Counted from the stretch's first letter, positions 8,267 to 18,470 are shown. The stretch is DNA of 64,000 bases from Peredibacter starrii (GCF_034259205.1 NZ_CP139487.1:558001-622000); one strand, 5' to 3'. A program made the numbers and translations. The notes: a model not told the origin generated them from the letters alone.

Positions 8267-10438
8267 ATGCGCACAAACATCTCAGAAAACGAGGCAACTG
8301 CCGTGAATTCGAAATCAAACCCAGAGTACAATAAGAAACTCGACATCATCAAAAAGCATAAGCTTACAAAAGCTGATCTTTCTTGGTTCTTAAAGAACAT
8401 CTACCTTTCACGCAAAACTGACGACGCTGAAATCACAATGAAGAAACAAAACAAAGCTTTCTTCCAGATTTCTGGTGCTGGTCACGAAGGTATTCTTTCA
8501 GCTACGGCGAAAGTTCTAAAAGCTAAGCACGATTACTTCATCCCATACTACCGTGACCGCGCGCTTGTGCTTGGTCTTGGTCACTCAGTTTACGAACAAC
8601 TTTGTCAGGCCAATGGTAACACTGGTGATACAGCATCTCACGGCCGTCAGATGCCAGCTCACTGGGGTAACGTAAATCTAAACATCGTTTCTAAATCATC
8701 TTGTACTGGAACTCAGTTCCTTCAAGCTGTAGGTATCGCTGAAGCAGGTCTTCACCTTAAAAAGATGAAGCTAAAAGATTCTCCGGTTTATAACGACCGT
8801 GAGATCGTTTACGTTTCATGTGGTGACGGTACAACTTCTCAAGGTGAATTCTGGGAAGGTTTAACCACTGCTTGTGTAAACAAGCTTCCAGTTCTATTCA
8901 TGGTTGAAGATAACGGTTACGCGATCTCAACTCCAACTTGGGTACAAACTCCAGGCGGATCAATTTCAAAAGCTCTTGCAAACTTCCCTGGTCTTAAAAT
9001 TTTCGTTTGTGACGGTAACTGTCCAATCGAGTCTTACGATACAATGGTAGAAGTAGAAAAATACCTTCGTGCTGGAAACGGCCCGGTACTTGTTCACGCT
9101 TCTGTAACTCGTCCATATTCTCACTCACTATCTGATGACCACGGTTACTACCGTACGAAAGACGATCTAGCTGATGAGCACTACCGTGACGTATTCAACG
9201 CTTTCCCACGTTTCCTAACAGGTACAGGTCTATTCACAACTGACGAAGTGAAAGCTCACCTGGATGAAGCTACGAAAGAAGTTCGTGATTCTATGAACCG
9301 TGCTCTTGAAACAGCATGGCCTGATAAATCAACTTACAAAGATCACCTATACTCAGACATCGATCCAACTTCATCTGAGTTCGATACTGCTCCTCAGTTC
9401 TCTGGTAAGGAAGATATTCCTCTAGCGACTGCGATCAACATGACTCTAAAGTCTGAGATCAAGAAGAACCCTCTTATGATGGTGTTCGGTGAGGACGTTG
9501 CGGATTTCACTGAAGTAGAAAAATACGACAACCCAGACCTTAAAGGTAAGGGTGGGGTATTCAAAGTTACTCACGGTGTTCAGAAGGCCGCGAAAGCTGG
9601 CCAGGTTTTCAACTCACCACTTGCTGAAGCAAACATCATCGGTCGTGCCATTGGTATGGCGATGAGAGGGCTTAAGCCAGTAGTTGAAATCCAGTTCTTT
9701 GACTACATCTGGACTGCTTATATGCAACTTAAGAACGAGATGGCGACTACTCGCTACCGTTCTGGTGGTGACTTTAAATGTCCAATGGTAGTGCGTGTTC
9801 CAATCGGCGGATACCTTCGCGGTGGAGCTATGTACCACTCTCAATCTGGTGAATCTCTATTCACACATAACCCTGGTATTCGCGTGGTTTACCCATCGAA
9901 CGCACAGGATGCTATCGGTCTTCTAAGAACAGCAATTCGTTGTGATGACCCTGTTATGTTCCTTGAGCACAAACACCTTTATTACCAAGGTTATAACCGC
10001 TCTGCTGATCCAGGTGAGGAATACATGATTCCTTTCGGTAAAGCTCGCGTAGTTAAAGAAGGTAAATCAGCAACGATCGTTGCCTGGGGTGCGCTAGTTC
10101 AGAAGTCAGTAGAAGCCGCTAAAGAGCTTGAGAAAGAAGGCCATTCAATCGAGATCCTGGATGCTCGTACAATTGCTCCTTTCGATTTTGAAGCTGTATT
10201 CAAATCACTTAAAAAGACTCACCGTCTTCTTATCTGTCACGAAGAGCATAAGACATCTGGTTTTGCCGGTGAAATCGCTGCTCGCGTGAATGAAGAAGCA
10301 TTTGAAACGCTAGATGCTCCGATCCTTCGTGTATGTTCAGAAGATACTCACGTAGCTTACTGTCCGGACCTTGAAGAAGTGATTCTTCCACAGACAAATA
10401 ATGTGGTTGATGCTTTAAGAAAATTACTCGCTTACTAA
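8267..10438 (+). CDS. Fused alpha/beta E1 component of a 2-oxo acid dehydrogenase
   Basis: The first ~360 residues are an E1-alpha domain with the thiamine diphosphate motif starting GDGTTSQGEFWEG (about 186-198) and ending EDN. Residues from about 380 are an E1-beta transketolase-like domain (FGEDVADFTEVEKYD) with the usual C-terminal transketolase domain. Such single-chain E1 proteins (about 700 residues) act in branched-chain or pyruvate dehydrogenase complexes, decarboxylating a 2-oxo acid and passing the acyl group to a lipoyl E2. No E2 or E3 gene is adjacent, so the substrate cannot be fixed from context. AGGGGA precedes the ATG. Branched-chain E1 (BkdAB-like) is the most likely assignment. 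Monocistronic, followed by a strong terminator. Confidence 0.85.
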   Translation: MRTNISENEATAVNSKSNPEYNKKLDIIKKHKLTKADLSWFLKNIYLSRKTDDAEITMKKQNKAFFQISGAGHEGILSATAKVLKAKHDYFIPYYRDRALVLGLGHSVYEQLCQANGNTGDTASHGRQMPAHWGNVNLNIVSKSSCTGTQFLQAVGIAEAGLHLKKMKLKDSPVYNDREIVYVSCGDGTTSQGEFWEGLTTACVNKLPVLFMVEDNGYAISTPTWVQTPGGSISKALANFPGLKIFVCDGNCPIESYDTMVEVEKYLRAGNGPVLVHASVTRPYSHSLSDDHGYYRTKDDLADEHYRDVFNAFPRFLTGTGLFTTDEVKAHLDEATKEVRDSMNRALETAWPDKSTYKDHLYSDIDPTSSEFDTAPQFSGKEDIPLATAINMTLKSEIKKNPLMMVFGEDVADFTEVEKYDNPDLKGKGGVFKVTHGVQKAAKAGQVFNSPLAEANIIGRAIGMAMRGLKPVVEIQFFDYIWTAYMQLKNEMATTRYRSGGDFKCPMVVRVPIGGYLRGGAMYHSQSGESLFTHNPGIRVVYPSNAQDAIGLLRTAIRCDDPVMFLEHKHLYYQGYNRSADPGEEYMIPFGKARVVKEGKSATIVAWGALVQKSVEAAKELEKEGHSIEILDARTIAPFDFEAVFKSLKKTHRLLICHEEHKTSGFAGEIAARVNEEAFETLDAPILRVCSEDTHVAYCPDLEEVILPQTNNVVDALRKLLAY

Positions 10439-10453
10439 TCCAAGAAAAAATGG

Positions 10454-10477
10454 GGTGTAGCTCTTACGAGCTACACC
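10454..10477. terminator. Strong bidirectional terminator
   Basis: GGTGTAGCTC-TTAC-GAGCTACACC is a perfect 10-bp stem. On the minus strand it is followed by CCATTTTTTCTT, ideal for ending the small minus-strand gene; on the plus strand by TATGTTTT, ending the E1 gene. Confidence 0.85.
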
Positions 10478-10486
10478 TATGTTTTA

Positions 10487-10606
10487 CTATCGCAAGGTAC
10501 CGATCGGTTCACGAACCGGCTGAATCTCCTGACAAGGATTGGATTCAGCTTTCGCCATAGCGATAGTCATTAGAATCATAATACCTACAATTAAGACCTT
10601 ATTCAT
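10487..10606 (-). CDS. 39-residue secreted peptide
   Basis: A short open frame starts at ATG 10606, with AGGAGG ideally placed upstream. It encodes a signal peptide (MNKVLIVGIMILMTIAMAKA) and a 19-residue mature part, ESNPCQEIQPVREPIGTLR, with a single Cys. The stop is 10 bp from the shared strong terminator, so gene, ribosome-binding site and terminator are all in place. No known family. The short mature peptide could be a structural, signalling or toxic peptide; nothing in the sequence decides this. Confidence 0.65.
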   Translation of the reverse strand: MNKVLIVGIMILMTIAMAKAESNPCQEIQPVREPIGTLR

Positions 10607-10780
10607 AAGTCCTCCTAGTAAGCAATATACTGGAATTACGGATTTAATAATAATCAGAAATCAGGAAGGGATTGTTCAGTTTAGCTTAAGGTTGCGTAGA
10701 CAATGGGTTGCCATCAGCAAATCTTCCTTGAGCGAATTTTTGGCCCAAACTCTGGATAATCTGTCGATAAGTCTTAATAG

Positions 10781-13028
10781 ATGAGATCTTCGTTAATACT
10801 TGGAACTTTTCTGGGCCTCCAATTATTGGTTTCGTGTGAGCCTTCTATTCGCGTGATCATGGATGGCAAAGTTGCTGAAGTTCCTTCGAGTCAACCAACA
10901 CTAATCTGGAACTATGATCAACCAGTCCTTCGTTCTGGTGAATCCATTCCATTCGCATTTTCTAATGGGACCTCTGGATACACTACTAATGCAAATGGCA
11001 TCGGAACCTTCGATCCGAATACGCTTATTTATTCTGTTCCATTAAATCAACCTCCGCTCGCTCATCCCATCTCTGCCACAGATGGAGCGGGAATGAATGG
11101 CATTAACACTGTAAAGATTGCGGGATTTCAAGTCGGAGAACGAATTGATTTCCCACTTTCATTTGGAGAGCAGAACTTTGTTACAAGTTCGGCCACATTA
11201 GCAAATGGGAACATATTTATTTCAAGTATTGTTGGGGATTCACCAGGATGGGAAAGATGGGTCATTAATAAAACATCTGATATTGGATCAACTTGGACCC
11301 AAGTTGACCACTATGCCCCTCATGAAGAAGGGGAATCTCATCCTCTTGCAATGATTGCAAAAAATAATGACTTATATGTATGTGGTTATCAATGGGAATA
11401 CGGTTCTCCAATATATAGTTCAGAATGGATAATTAGAAAAACATCTGATGGTGGAAGTACCTGGACCACAGTTGATCAGTATGGAAACGTACCTGGTGCG
11501 GACCATATTTGTTTTGATATTGATTTGCATGAGGCCTCAGGAACACTTTTCGCCGTTGGATATGACGGCATAGGTGCATTAGTTAAACAAAGTGTTGATG
11601 ATGGTGCTACTTGGACGGTGATTGGAAGTTTTCCTGCAATTGAATTTTTCTCTTCAATCAAAATTTCACCTTCTGGAGTAATTTGGGCAATTTCCAAAGA
11701 GAGTGAGCTGTGGAAAGGAACCTTCAGTCTAGGAACATGGAATTGGGTCAATCAAGGTCCAATATTGAGTGGGATCATTAATTATGGTCTTTATCAATTA
11801 CGAGGTGATCTCGAGATAGTTTCAGAAACGGAGGCCTATTATTCTGGTAACAATGGCAGGTGGAGCATAGCTAAAACGATGGATGGAGGAGCGAGTTGGA
11901 CCATTGTGTATAGTGGTCCCGCCAATTCAGGCGGCCAGGATATAAAGATTTTGAGCAGCGGTGATCTTGTTGCAACGGGTTTTTTTGAAACTGCAGTACG
12001 AAGCTTCGTGATTTTACAAAGTCCGGATAACGGTTCCACCTGGAACATTGAGTATCAGAACAATACAGTTGAAAAACAAGGAGTAACAATCACTCCTGCG
12101 AACGATGGTTCAATCATGGTGTTCGGAACTTTCAGAGACACTCCCAATCAAATTATAAATGTTCGTTCGGTTGATAATGGATTGAGTTGGGGCGATAGAG
12201 GAATTGTTTATTTTAAGCAAAACTTCTGGACCATCGGCAAATGAAATCTATATCGGAGGTAACGCTGGTGCAGCTGGCTTTTATTTAAGAAAATCAAATA
12301 ACAGTGGCTCATCTTGGAACTTGGTTGATTCCAATCCGGCCTTCCTCAGTGATCCTCATGTGACGGTTTCTCCAGATGGAACTGTCTATTACATGGGCAA
12401 AAACGGAGCAAACTGTAATTTAAGAAAGGGAACCGCAAACGGAACTATTTGGAGTACGATTCAAACTTTTCCGATTAAACCAGGAAGTATAGGTTGCGAT
12501 ACAAGAGCTTTGGAGGCCTTCAGTGATGGTTCTCTGTGGCTTTCAGTAAGAGAGCTTGGTGTGGGCCCTGTTAATCAAGGGGTCATATATCGTTCAACCG
12601 ATGGTGGAGCGACTTTTACTGAGGTTTTCCGAGAGTCCCAGATACTTCACCATCAGACAATAAAGAGGCTCGCAAATGGTGATGTCCTGGCGCAGTCTTA
12701 TTACACCGTCATGAAGACTTCAGACAATGGAGTTTCATGGCAAGTCCTTTATGATGGCACGCCTACACTGAATGAAGTTAAGGAGTTCGCATTAGATACT
12801 GTCGGCCGACTCTATGTCCTAGATGATAACAATCGGGTCTGGGCCCAGAACCAATTTGATCAGAGTTGGTTTGTTACCTATGATTACACCCTCATTAACA
12901 TGCTTTATGGTCGAGAATTAACTAAAATTACTGATTGTGGTAATAATAGTGGAGTGTGTGTTCTGGCTAAATACGAACAACGTATCGTCGGCGCAGTCAA
13001 TGAAATGATTCCACTCGTAGTTCCCTAA
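10781..13028 (+). pseudogene. Asp-box (BNR/sialidase-like) repeat lipoprotein, frameshifted
   Basis: The first frame (10781-12244, 487 residues) has a lipoprotein signal (LLVSC lipobox). It carries Asp-box repeats of the form S-x-D-x-G-x-T/S-W: KTSDIGSTW, KTSDGGSTW, QSVDDGATW, KTMDGGASW, QSPDNGSTW, RSVDNGLSW. The repeat series continues without a break in another frame up to 13028 (KSNNSGSSW, RSTDGGATF, KTSDNGVSW). The two frames meet near 12211-12214, where removing one T from a TTTT run restores a continuous ~750-residue beta-propeller-like protein. The second frame has only a TTG (12204) without a ribosome-binding site, so it is not an independent gene. Whether this is a true mutation, a phase-variable or programmed slip, or a sequence error cannot be told here. 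Asp-box folds occur in sialidases and in non-enzymatic surface proteins; no sialidase Arg triad is obvious. Confidence 0.75.
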
Positions 13029-15577
13029 AGGATTTCAATCTCTCCAGTGTCACCGTTCATTCTGATCTTCATTCCGCTCTTAAAACGCTCTGTCGCATTT
13101 TTCACATTGATAATGCAGGGAATTCCCAGTTCACGAGAGATAATCGCCGCATGAGAGAGCATGGAGCCCTTCTCGATGATGATTCCTTTCACTCCAACGA
13201 AGAAGTATCCCCAGGCGGGATCGGTTCTTTCTGCCACGAGAATTTTTCCATTGAGAGAGGGTGCTTGATTGAGGTCGAGTACCACTTCACACTGAGTTTC
13301 GATAATGCCACCAGAGCATGGGACACCACGAACAGAGTTGGAAGAAGTGACAGTTGATTTGTCTGAAAGCTTTTCGGCAAATGTTAGATCATTCACAATG
13401 AGGCGATCAGGTAGTTTTAAATCTTTGAATTTCTCTAAATGATTTTTACGAAGAGAAATCAGCTCCCTCCAATAACCTGGCCCATAAGTATCATAGACCA
13501 GTGACATTAATTCATCGTAAGTGAGATAGAAAATGTCCTCAGTTTGCTCGATCCATTTCTTTGCCACGAGATTTTTCCCGATGCTTAATACGAGCTTACG
13601 AGAAAGACCTTTGAATCGAACACGATCAAAGCGAGCGTCTTCACGGAAGCAAATAACCTCAGTGCATTTCCTGAAGAGTTGCCAGAAGAGGAGCGAAGTC
13701 AGAGGTTTGGCGAACCAATATTTTTTTAATTCTTTATGAGCGTAATCACTTTTTTCACGTTCGCGGCTTCGCTGAGACTTTTCACTCATACCTGATTTTG
13801 CATACTCGAGGATGAGCTTGATCGTGGTCTCAGGATTTTCTCTGGCAGTGGGAACTTCAATTTTCATTTCCCATTGTGAGCGGTCCCCGAAGCGATCCAA
13901 GTGGGCCTTGAACTTATGATAGAAATCTCTAAACTCTGAATGCTCGAGAAGACGCGCCAGAATGTGATGATCCTGCAGGTTTTTTTCTAAAAAAGTTACA
14001 AGTGCATGATTGGCCCGCACACTTTCCGCGAGGCCAATAAGGGAATAGATCGCTTTGGAGCTCTCTAAATCTTCTCGGTGGCTTAATAAATCATTGTACA
14101 GTTGATCTCCGCGACTCCCTGCCAGGCGGCCCGCCAGAATACGGCATGAGCGATTAAGCACAGATGAGAAGAAATCGTTTAAAAGAGGAATTTTAATAAT
14201 CGCCAGGAACTCTGAGTCCAGGCGGCTTAGTAAATGAATCGTTTCAAAGGCATCTTTGGTGTTATGAGCATCACGGTTAAAACGCTCATACAGCTCTTTG
14301 AATTCTTTTTTATATTGGCGGTGGTGACGGCCGGCCATGAAATAAAAACTCGCAAATTTCGGTAAAATCTTGGCGATGATGCGAAGTTTTTGGAATAGAG
14401 TGCGCTCTGGCACTTCGATCATGCCGGAAGTTCCAATTCCAACCATTTCCTCGAATGAAGAAGCTGCCTTCTCGCCACCGAATGGAAGAAGAGTGTAGAC
14501 CGAGTACCAGTTATTTAAATTGTAATAAATCTGACCGCCCCATTGGCCCACTAAATTTTCCAGACTGTGGTTAATGTAACGAAAATCATCTTCTGAGAAA
14601 CCCAGGTAGCGCACGAGATTTTTAAAATTCGCTGAATAGCCACGTGCCAGAGCTGTATATGTCAGGGGAGTGGACTGCTTTGGGTAGTTCTCTGCAATGT
14701 TGCTGTTATCAAAAATATGGATGTGCTTGCGCGATGGCACTGTCGTGATGGGTCTGGCCTGAAGAACAAACAAATCACCGTTTCTAAAAGTGAATTCTAT
14801 ATCAAGGAAGTGCTCGACTTTGGAACTTAAGATTGATGATGCCTTAAGGAGCTTCTCAATATCTGAGTCGGAAAGAGTTGAAAGTTCTCTTTGATTGTCG
14901 GCGAGCTCTTTCTTAATAAGAGTGTTACTGCCTTGATCAAAAGCGATGTAGTGCTTCTTATTGTGGATATGTCTTTCTTTTACAATATAATTTTCCACGA
15001 TGTACCGATCGGTATCAGTCTCTTCATCAACAATGCCTTGTCCGAGACCAGGACCGGCGACGATAATTTGCTCGGTAATTTTTCCTAGAGGATCTGCCTG
15101 AAAGAGGACACCGGATTTTTCGCCATCAATCATCGCTTGGACTACGATGTCCATTTTTAGGAGGGTCCAAGAGAGTCGGCGGTCCACACAGTATTGCAAA
15201 GCTTTGGTATGAAACAGCGAGTGCCAGACTTCTTTGATCGCTTCGTTTAACTTTTGCGATATGAAAAGTTTAGTTTCAAAAATTCCCGCAAACGAATGCT
15301 CAGGAGAGTCTTCAAGTGAGGCCGAAGATCTCACGGCGTAATGAACGTTCTTCCCGAGATCTAAACGAGTATCAGGAATATGAACAGAATGAATGAAACT
15401 CTTCGCGAGATTTTCAATTTTCTTGGCATCAGTTGTTGCTAGTGCTTCATGGAGTTCGTCCCAGATTTTTTTGTCTCCCCAACTAATGAACTCTTCGTGA
15501 GTGATCACTGTGAAGGGCGGAACATTCAATCCAAGAGATGCGAGAAACTTGAGAGAGCCGGCCTTACCATTAAACAT
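13025..15577 (-). CDS. PEP synthase / PPDK-like phosphotransferase
   Basis: The 850-residue protein begins with a pyruvate/PEP-dikinase ATP-grasp domain (GKAGSLKFLASLGLNVPP; YAVRSSASLEDS near residue 100). It ends with a PEP-utilising swivelling His domain: GSMLSHAAIISRELGIPC, with the phosphoryl-carrier His at about 809. The large TIM-barrel PEP-binding domain of true PEP synthase is missing. The layout resembles rifampicin phosphotransferase-type enzymes: ATP-grasp, middle region, His domain. It should move a phosphoryl group from ATP via His to an unknown acceptor, which the middle ~450 residues may bind. The start overlaps the end of the UbiA-like gene by 8 bp, so the two are translationally coupled. 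Confidence 0.7.
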   Translation of the reverse strand: MFNGKAGSLKFLASLGLNVPPFTVITHEEFISWGDKKIWDELHEALATTDAKKIENLAKSFIHSVHIPDTRLDLGKNVHYAVRSSASLEDSPEHSFAGIFETKLFISQKLNEAIKEVWHSLFHTKALQYCVDRRLSWTLLKMDIVVQAMIDGEKSGVLFQADPLGKITEQIIVAGPGLGQGIVDEETDTDRYIVENYIVKERHIHNKKHYIAFDQGSNTLIKKELADNQRELSTLSDSDIEKLLKASSILSSKVEHFLDIEFTFRNGDLFVLQARPITTVPSRKHIHIFDNSNIAENYPKQSTPLTYTALARGYSANFKNLVRYLGFSEDDFRYINHSLENLVGQWGGQIYYNLNNWYSVYTLLPFGGEKAASSFEEMVGIGTSGMIEVPERTLFQKLRIIAKILPKFASFYFMAGRHHRQYKKEFKELYERFNRDAHNTKDAFETIHLLSRLDSEFLAIIKIPLLNDFFSSVLNRSCRILAGRLAGSRGDQLYNDLLSHREDLESSKAIYSLIGLAESVRANHALVTFLEKNLQDHHILARLLEHSEFRDFYHKFKAHLDRFGDRSQWEMKIEVPTARENPETTIKLILEYAKSGMSEKSQRSREREKSDYAHKELKKYWFAKPLTSLLFWQLFRKCTEVICFREDARFDRVRFKGLSRKLVLSIGKNLVAKKWIEQTEDIFYLTYDELMSLVYDTYGPGYWRELISLRKNHLEKFKDLKLPDRLIVNDLTFAEKLSDKSTVTSSNSVRGVPCSGGIIETQCEVVLDLNQAPSLNGKILVAERTDPAWGYFFVGVKGIIIEKGSMLSHAAIISRELGIPCIINVKNATERFKSGMKIRMNGDTGEIEIL

Positions 15578-16481
15578 GAAATTGTCTCCAGGCCTTATAT
15601 GTGAGAGCGGCCAGAGGAATAAATAAGTGTAGGGTCATATAGATTTCGGCCACAGGCTTAAGATTTTTTAGTCGTGGCCTCATACCATGGAACAAGATCG
15701 CAAGAAGTAATAGAAGGTTCAGAGCGAGTAAAGGTATGTTCATCCCTTCAAGGCCTTCAAACAGACTTACCATCACGAGGTTATTCAGAATCGTAACAAC
15801 GACCCAGAAGGCCGCAAAGGCGAGAGATCCTTTAAATCCCATCATCGTTGAATAGATTTGATAGCCAGGCATTTCATCTTCCGGAAGATAGGTTTTACGA
15901 AGAACTTCCCAAGAAAGTCCGGGAAGGACAATGAAACCGATAATAGAAAGTTTCTCCGGTAGTGACCAAGATACGTTATTTTGATTTAAAAGATAGGCCT
16001 CGGCATACCAGTATAAGAACAGACCTACCGGAGCATGAGTAAAAAAAGCATAGAGCCTATTACTTGAAATGGTCTTCTCCATGAAAAACCATTTGCCCAT
16101 GCAAAACGTAAAGAACAGGGCCAACAAAAATTCAATAAGAGCGTGTGGGAAGATTATATTAATGATCACGCTAATAACTGTGACAACGACTAGTAGGACA
16201 TTTAAATCCGAAAGTTTTAAGCGTCCCGATGGAATAGGGCGGTCAGGAAAAAACTTTTGATCAGTTTTAAAATCTTTAAATTCATCGCTAATGCGGTAGT
16301 AGAGCAAAAGGAAAAAAGTACTGAAGGCCGGAACCAGGAAATGCCATTCGAATTTTGTGAGTTTGAAATCAAGAAGGATAATCAGATAGATAAATAGGGT
16401 CACAATCAAGGAAAGTACCAGACGGGAACCCGGCTCAAGCTGCTCACGGCAATAGCATTGAATCCTTTCAATGAATGACAT
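15570..16481 (-). CDS. UbiA-family prenyltransferase-like membrane protein
   Basis: The 303-residue protein has about eight membrane helices. The segment RISDEFKDFKTD followed by PDRPIPSGRL matches the first Asp-rich, Mg-prenyl-diphosphate motif of UbiA enzymes (usually NDxxDxxxD...PxRPIPSG), with the Asn replaced. The second Asp-rich loop of classic UbiA enzymes is less clear (LPEDEMPGYQIYS may correspond). It should transfer, or have lost transfer of, a prenyl chain to a small acceptor within the inner membrane. AAGGGG precedes the ATG, and it is the first gene of a two-gene operon with the PEP-synthase-like enzyme. Confidence 0.65.
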   Translation of the reverse strand: MSFIERIQCYCREQLEPGSRLVLSLIVTLFIYLIILLDFKLTKFEWHFLVPAFSTFFLLLYYRISDEFKDFKTDQKFFPDRPIPSGRLKLSDLNVLLVVVTVISVIINIIFPHALIEFLLALFFTFCMGKWFFMEKTISSNRLYAFFTHAPVGLFLYWYAEAYLLNQNNVSWSLPEKLSIIGFIVLPGLSWEVLRKTYLPEDEMPGYQIYSTMMGFKGSLAFAAFWVVVTILNNLVMVSLFEGLEGMNIPLLALNLLLLLAILFHGMRPRLKNLKPVAEIYMTLHLFIPLAALTYKAWRQFHV

Positions 16482-16527
16482 AAAAACCCCTTTATTTCAT
16501 TCTAAAGGGTTCTGGTTTTTGTGCCAT

Positions 16528-16551
16528 AAAAAAAGGCCCCTTTCGGGGCCC
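16528..16551 (-). terminator. Intrinsic terminator of the TIGR03546/TIGR03545 operon
   Basis: On the minus strand GGCCCC-GAAA-GGGGCC is followed by TTTTTTT, a few bases after the stop of the TIGR03545 gene. Confidence 0.88.
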
Positions 16552-16555
16552 AATC

Positions 16556-18460
16556 TTACAATTTAATGCCTTTAAATATCTTTTTGCCTTTTTCCTTAAG
16601 ATCGTCGATGGCCTTATTACTTCCACCGGACTTGAGCTTGGCAATTTCTGCCTTGATGCGGTCCTCGTTCTTCTTATAAAGCTCTTCGAGGTTCGTGAGT
16701 TGAGACAAATTGGCGTTGTTGCCGCCGATAAGTTTCATAAGCTCGGCCTTCGGTTGGTTGATTTTTTCATCTACCAAAGCGCTGATTTTATTTTGGGCCT
16801 CAGTTACTTTGTTGCCCACTTCGCGAGTAAAGCCCTGGGCCAGCTCATCTCCCAAATTGGAATTGATGTGCATGCTGAGATTGCTGAAACTTCCAGTGGC
16901 AGATCCGTTAATATTGATTACCGGAATGTTGTTAACGACATTGTTAAGCATCTCACGGGCAATTTTATTCGAGGTATCGACTAAAAATTGAGGCCTCGTA
17001 AGTGCTGAAGTCCAGTTCATGCTGATCTTCTGTTCCACAAGGTTTGCCGAGATGGTGCTTGATCCAACTGCGTTTTTAAAACCAAATTTAAGATCTTTGT
17101 TCTCAACAAAAAGCTTTTCAGGAACAGCAAAAGAGTTGACCTGAATAAGTGCCGATTGTTTGCCTACGTCGCGTGTGAAGTCGGCGGTGAGTACCGCTTT
17201 TACTCCATTCACTTGCACTCCTGGGAAATCACCACGAACATCAAGCACGATGGGCTTTTTGATTTGCTTCGGCGCCGTTGTTACGTTGGTAAGCTCACCA
17301 GATACCTGACCAGAATATGAATCAGCTGTACCTTTAGAACTAATGGCCGCACGCTTTAGCCAAAAGAGTGGGTAACCAGTGGTGATCGGAAACTCATAGT
17401 TTTTACCTTCTGAGCGTTTGCGTGGAACCACAACATCTTCTTCTTTTTTCTTCTCTGGAAGATATTGTTTGGCGAGTGCTTGATACTTGCGTGCTTTTGC
17501 GATGTATTCGGCGAATTGACCGGCAAATAAATGCATGGCCATGTCTTTAAAATCAAGTTTTGGGATAGAGAAGCGGTTCTTTAAAGAAGCGATATCTTCA
17601 TTAACCAGCGCCTGAAGTTCCTTCGGATAAGCTGCAACGGCATTAACTTCGCTTTGAAGCTGCTTGGTTGATTTATCGATTTCCTTATACTGCTTGTTCA
17701 CTTCTTTCAGAAGATCATTAAGTTTAGAGACACCTTGAGCTTGCTTCACGAAATCTTTTTCTTTCGTGATGGCATTAACTTCGTTCTCGATTTGCTTAAG
17801 TTTTGAAGTGTCTGAAAGTTCTTTAACTTTACCGTCCCAGAACTTCTTCTTTTCATTCACATCGGCCACCATGGCGTTCACTCGTGCTTCTGATTTAAGA
17901 GTCCCACGGATTTGTTGAATCTGTGCCTCATAGTCACCGCCACCAGCGATTGCGAGAATATCACCAAGCATGTTTGAGCTGTATTTATTCTTAACCTGTG
18001 CCATGACTTCGTTTTGAAGTTCGTTGAGCTTACTTGGTTTGGCCGGTTCCGGAGGAAGGACCTTACCTGGAGATTTTCTTGGTTTATAGAGCTGAATGTT
18101 GTTGATACTTGCGTCCTCAACTACAAATTTCATTCTCAAAAGAGCGTCCCAAAGATAACCAAAGTGCATGTTACCGATTTCAAGAATATTTTGAGAAGGT
18201 TTCTCTTTATCTGTTACTTGCAGACGATCAAGATCAAATGATCCCTTAATGAAACTCGTTCTAACTGAATCCACATTCACTTCTGCTCCATTGGCCTGTG
18301 TACCCACATACTCAATGAGCTTTTTCATGTGATGATCGAAGTAATATGTAAAATAGATAAAGGTAATGGCAGTAAGTACCAAGACCGGAATGATGGCCTC
18401 AAAACGAATTGGGCCCTTCTTTTTATTTTTCTTTTCTTCTGTTTTTGTTTTGTCAGTCAT
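16556..18460 (-). CDS. TIGR03545 family protein
   Basis: Starting at ATG 18460, the 634-residue protein has a short Lys-rich cytoplasmic N-terminus (MTDKTKTEEKKNKKK), one membrane helix (about residues 20-38) and a long periplasmic part. The centre is rich in coiled-coil heptads (about 150-280). The later region has AsmA/TamB-like beta sequence. The longer frame from 18565 would run through the stop region of the upstream gene, so it is rejected. TIGR03545 is an uncharacterised family restricted to bacteria with outer membranes and typically paired with TIGR03546, as here. A role in envelope lipid or protein transport is plausible but not shown. Confidence 0.82.
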   Translation of the reverse strand: MTDKTKTEEKKNKKKGPIRFEAIIPVLVLTAITFIYFTYYFDHHMKKLIEYVGTQANGAEVNVDSVRTSFIKGSFDLDRLQVTDKEKPSQNILEIGNMHFGYLWDALLRMKFVVEDASINNIQLYKPRKSPGKVLPPEPAKPSKLNELQNEVMAQVKNKYSSNMLGDILAIAGGGDYEAQIQQIRGTLKSEARVNAMVADVNEKKKFWDGKVKELSDTSKLKQIENEVNAITKEKDFVKQAQGVSKLNDLLKEVNKQYKEIDKSTKQLQSEVNAVAAYPKELQALVNEDIASLKNRFSIPKLDFKDMAMHLFAGQFAEYIAKARKYQALAKQYLPEKKKEEDVVVPRKRSEGKNYEFPITTGYPLFWLKRAAISSKGTADSYSGQVSGELTNVTTAPKQIKKPIVLDVRGDFPGVQVNGVKAVLTADFTRDVGKQSALIQVNSFAVPEKLFVENKDLKFGFKNAVGSSTISANLVEQKISMNWTSALTRPQFLVDTSNKIAREMLNNVVNNIPVININGSATGSFSNLSMHINSNLGDELAQGFTREVGNKVTEAQNKISALVDEKINQPKAELMKLIGGNNANLSQLTNLEELYKKNEDRIKAEIAKLKSGGSNKAIDDLKEKGKKIFKGIKL

Positions 18461-18470
18461 AGGGCCCCGC

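Noticed and set aside
10505-10522. CGGTTC/GAACCG hairpin as an additional regulatory site
   Set aside because: It lies within the coding part of the 39-residue peptide gene and has no positional relation to a promoter or terminator.
12204-13028. Independent gene starting at TTG 12204
   Set aside because: No ribosome-binding site, no signal peptide, and it continues the Asp-box repeat series of the preceding frame; a frameshift explains it better.
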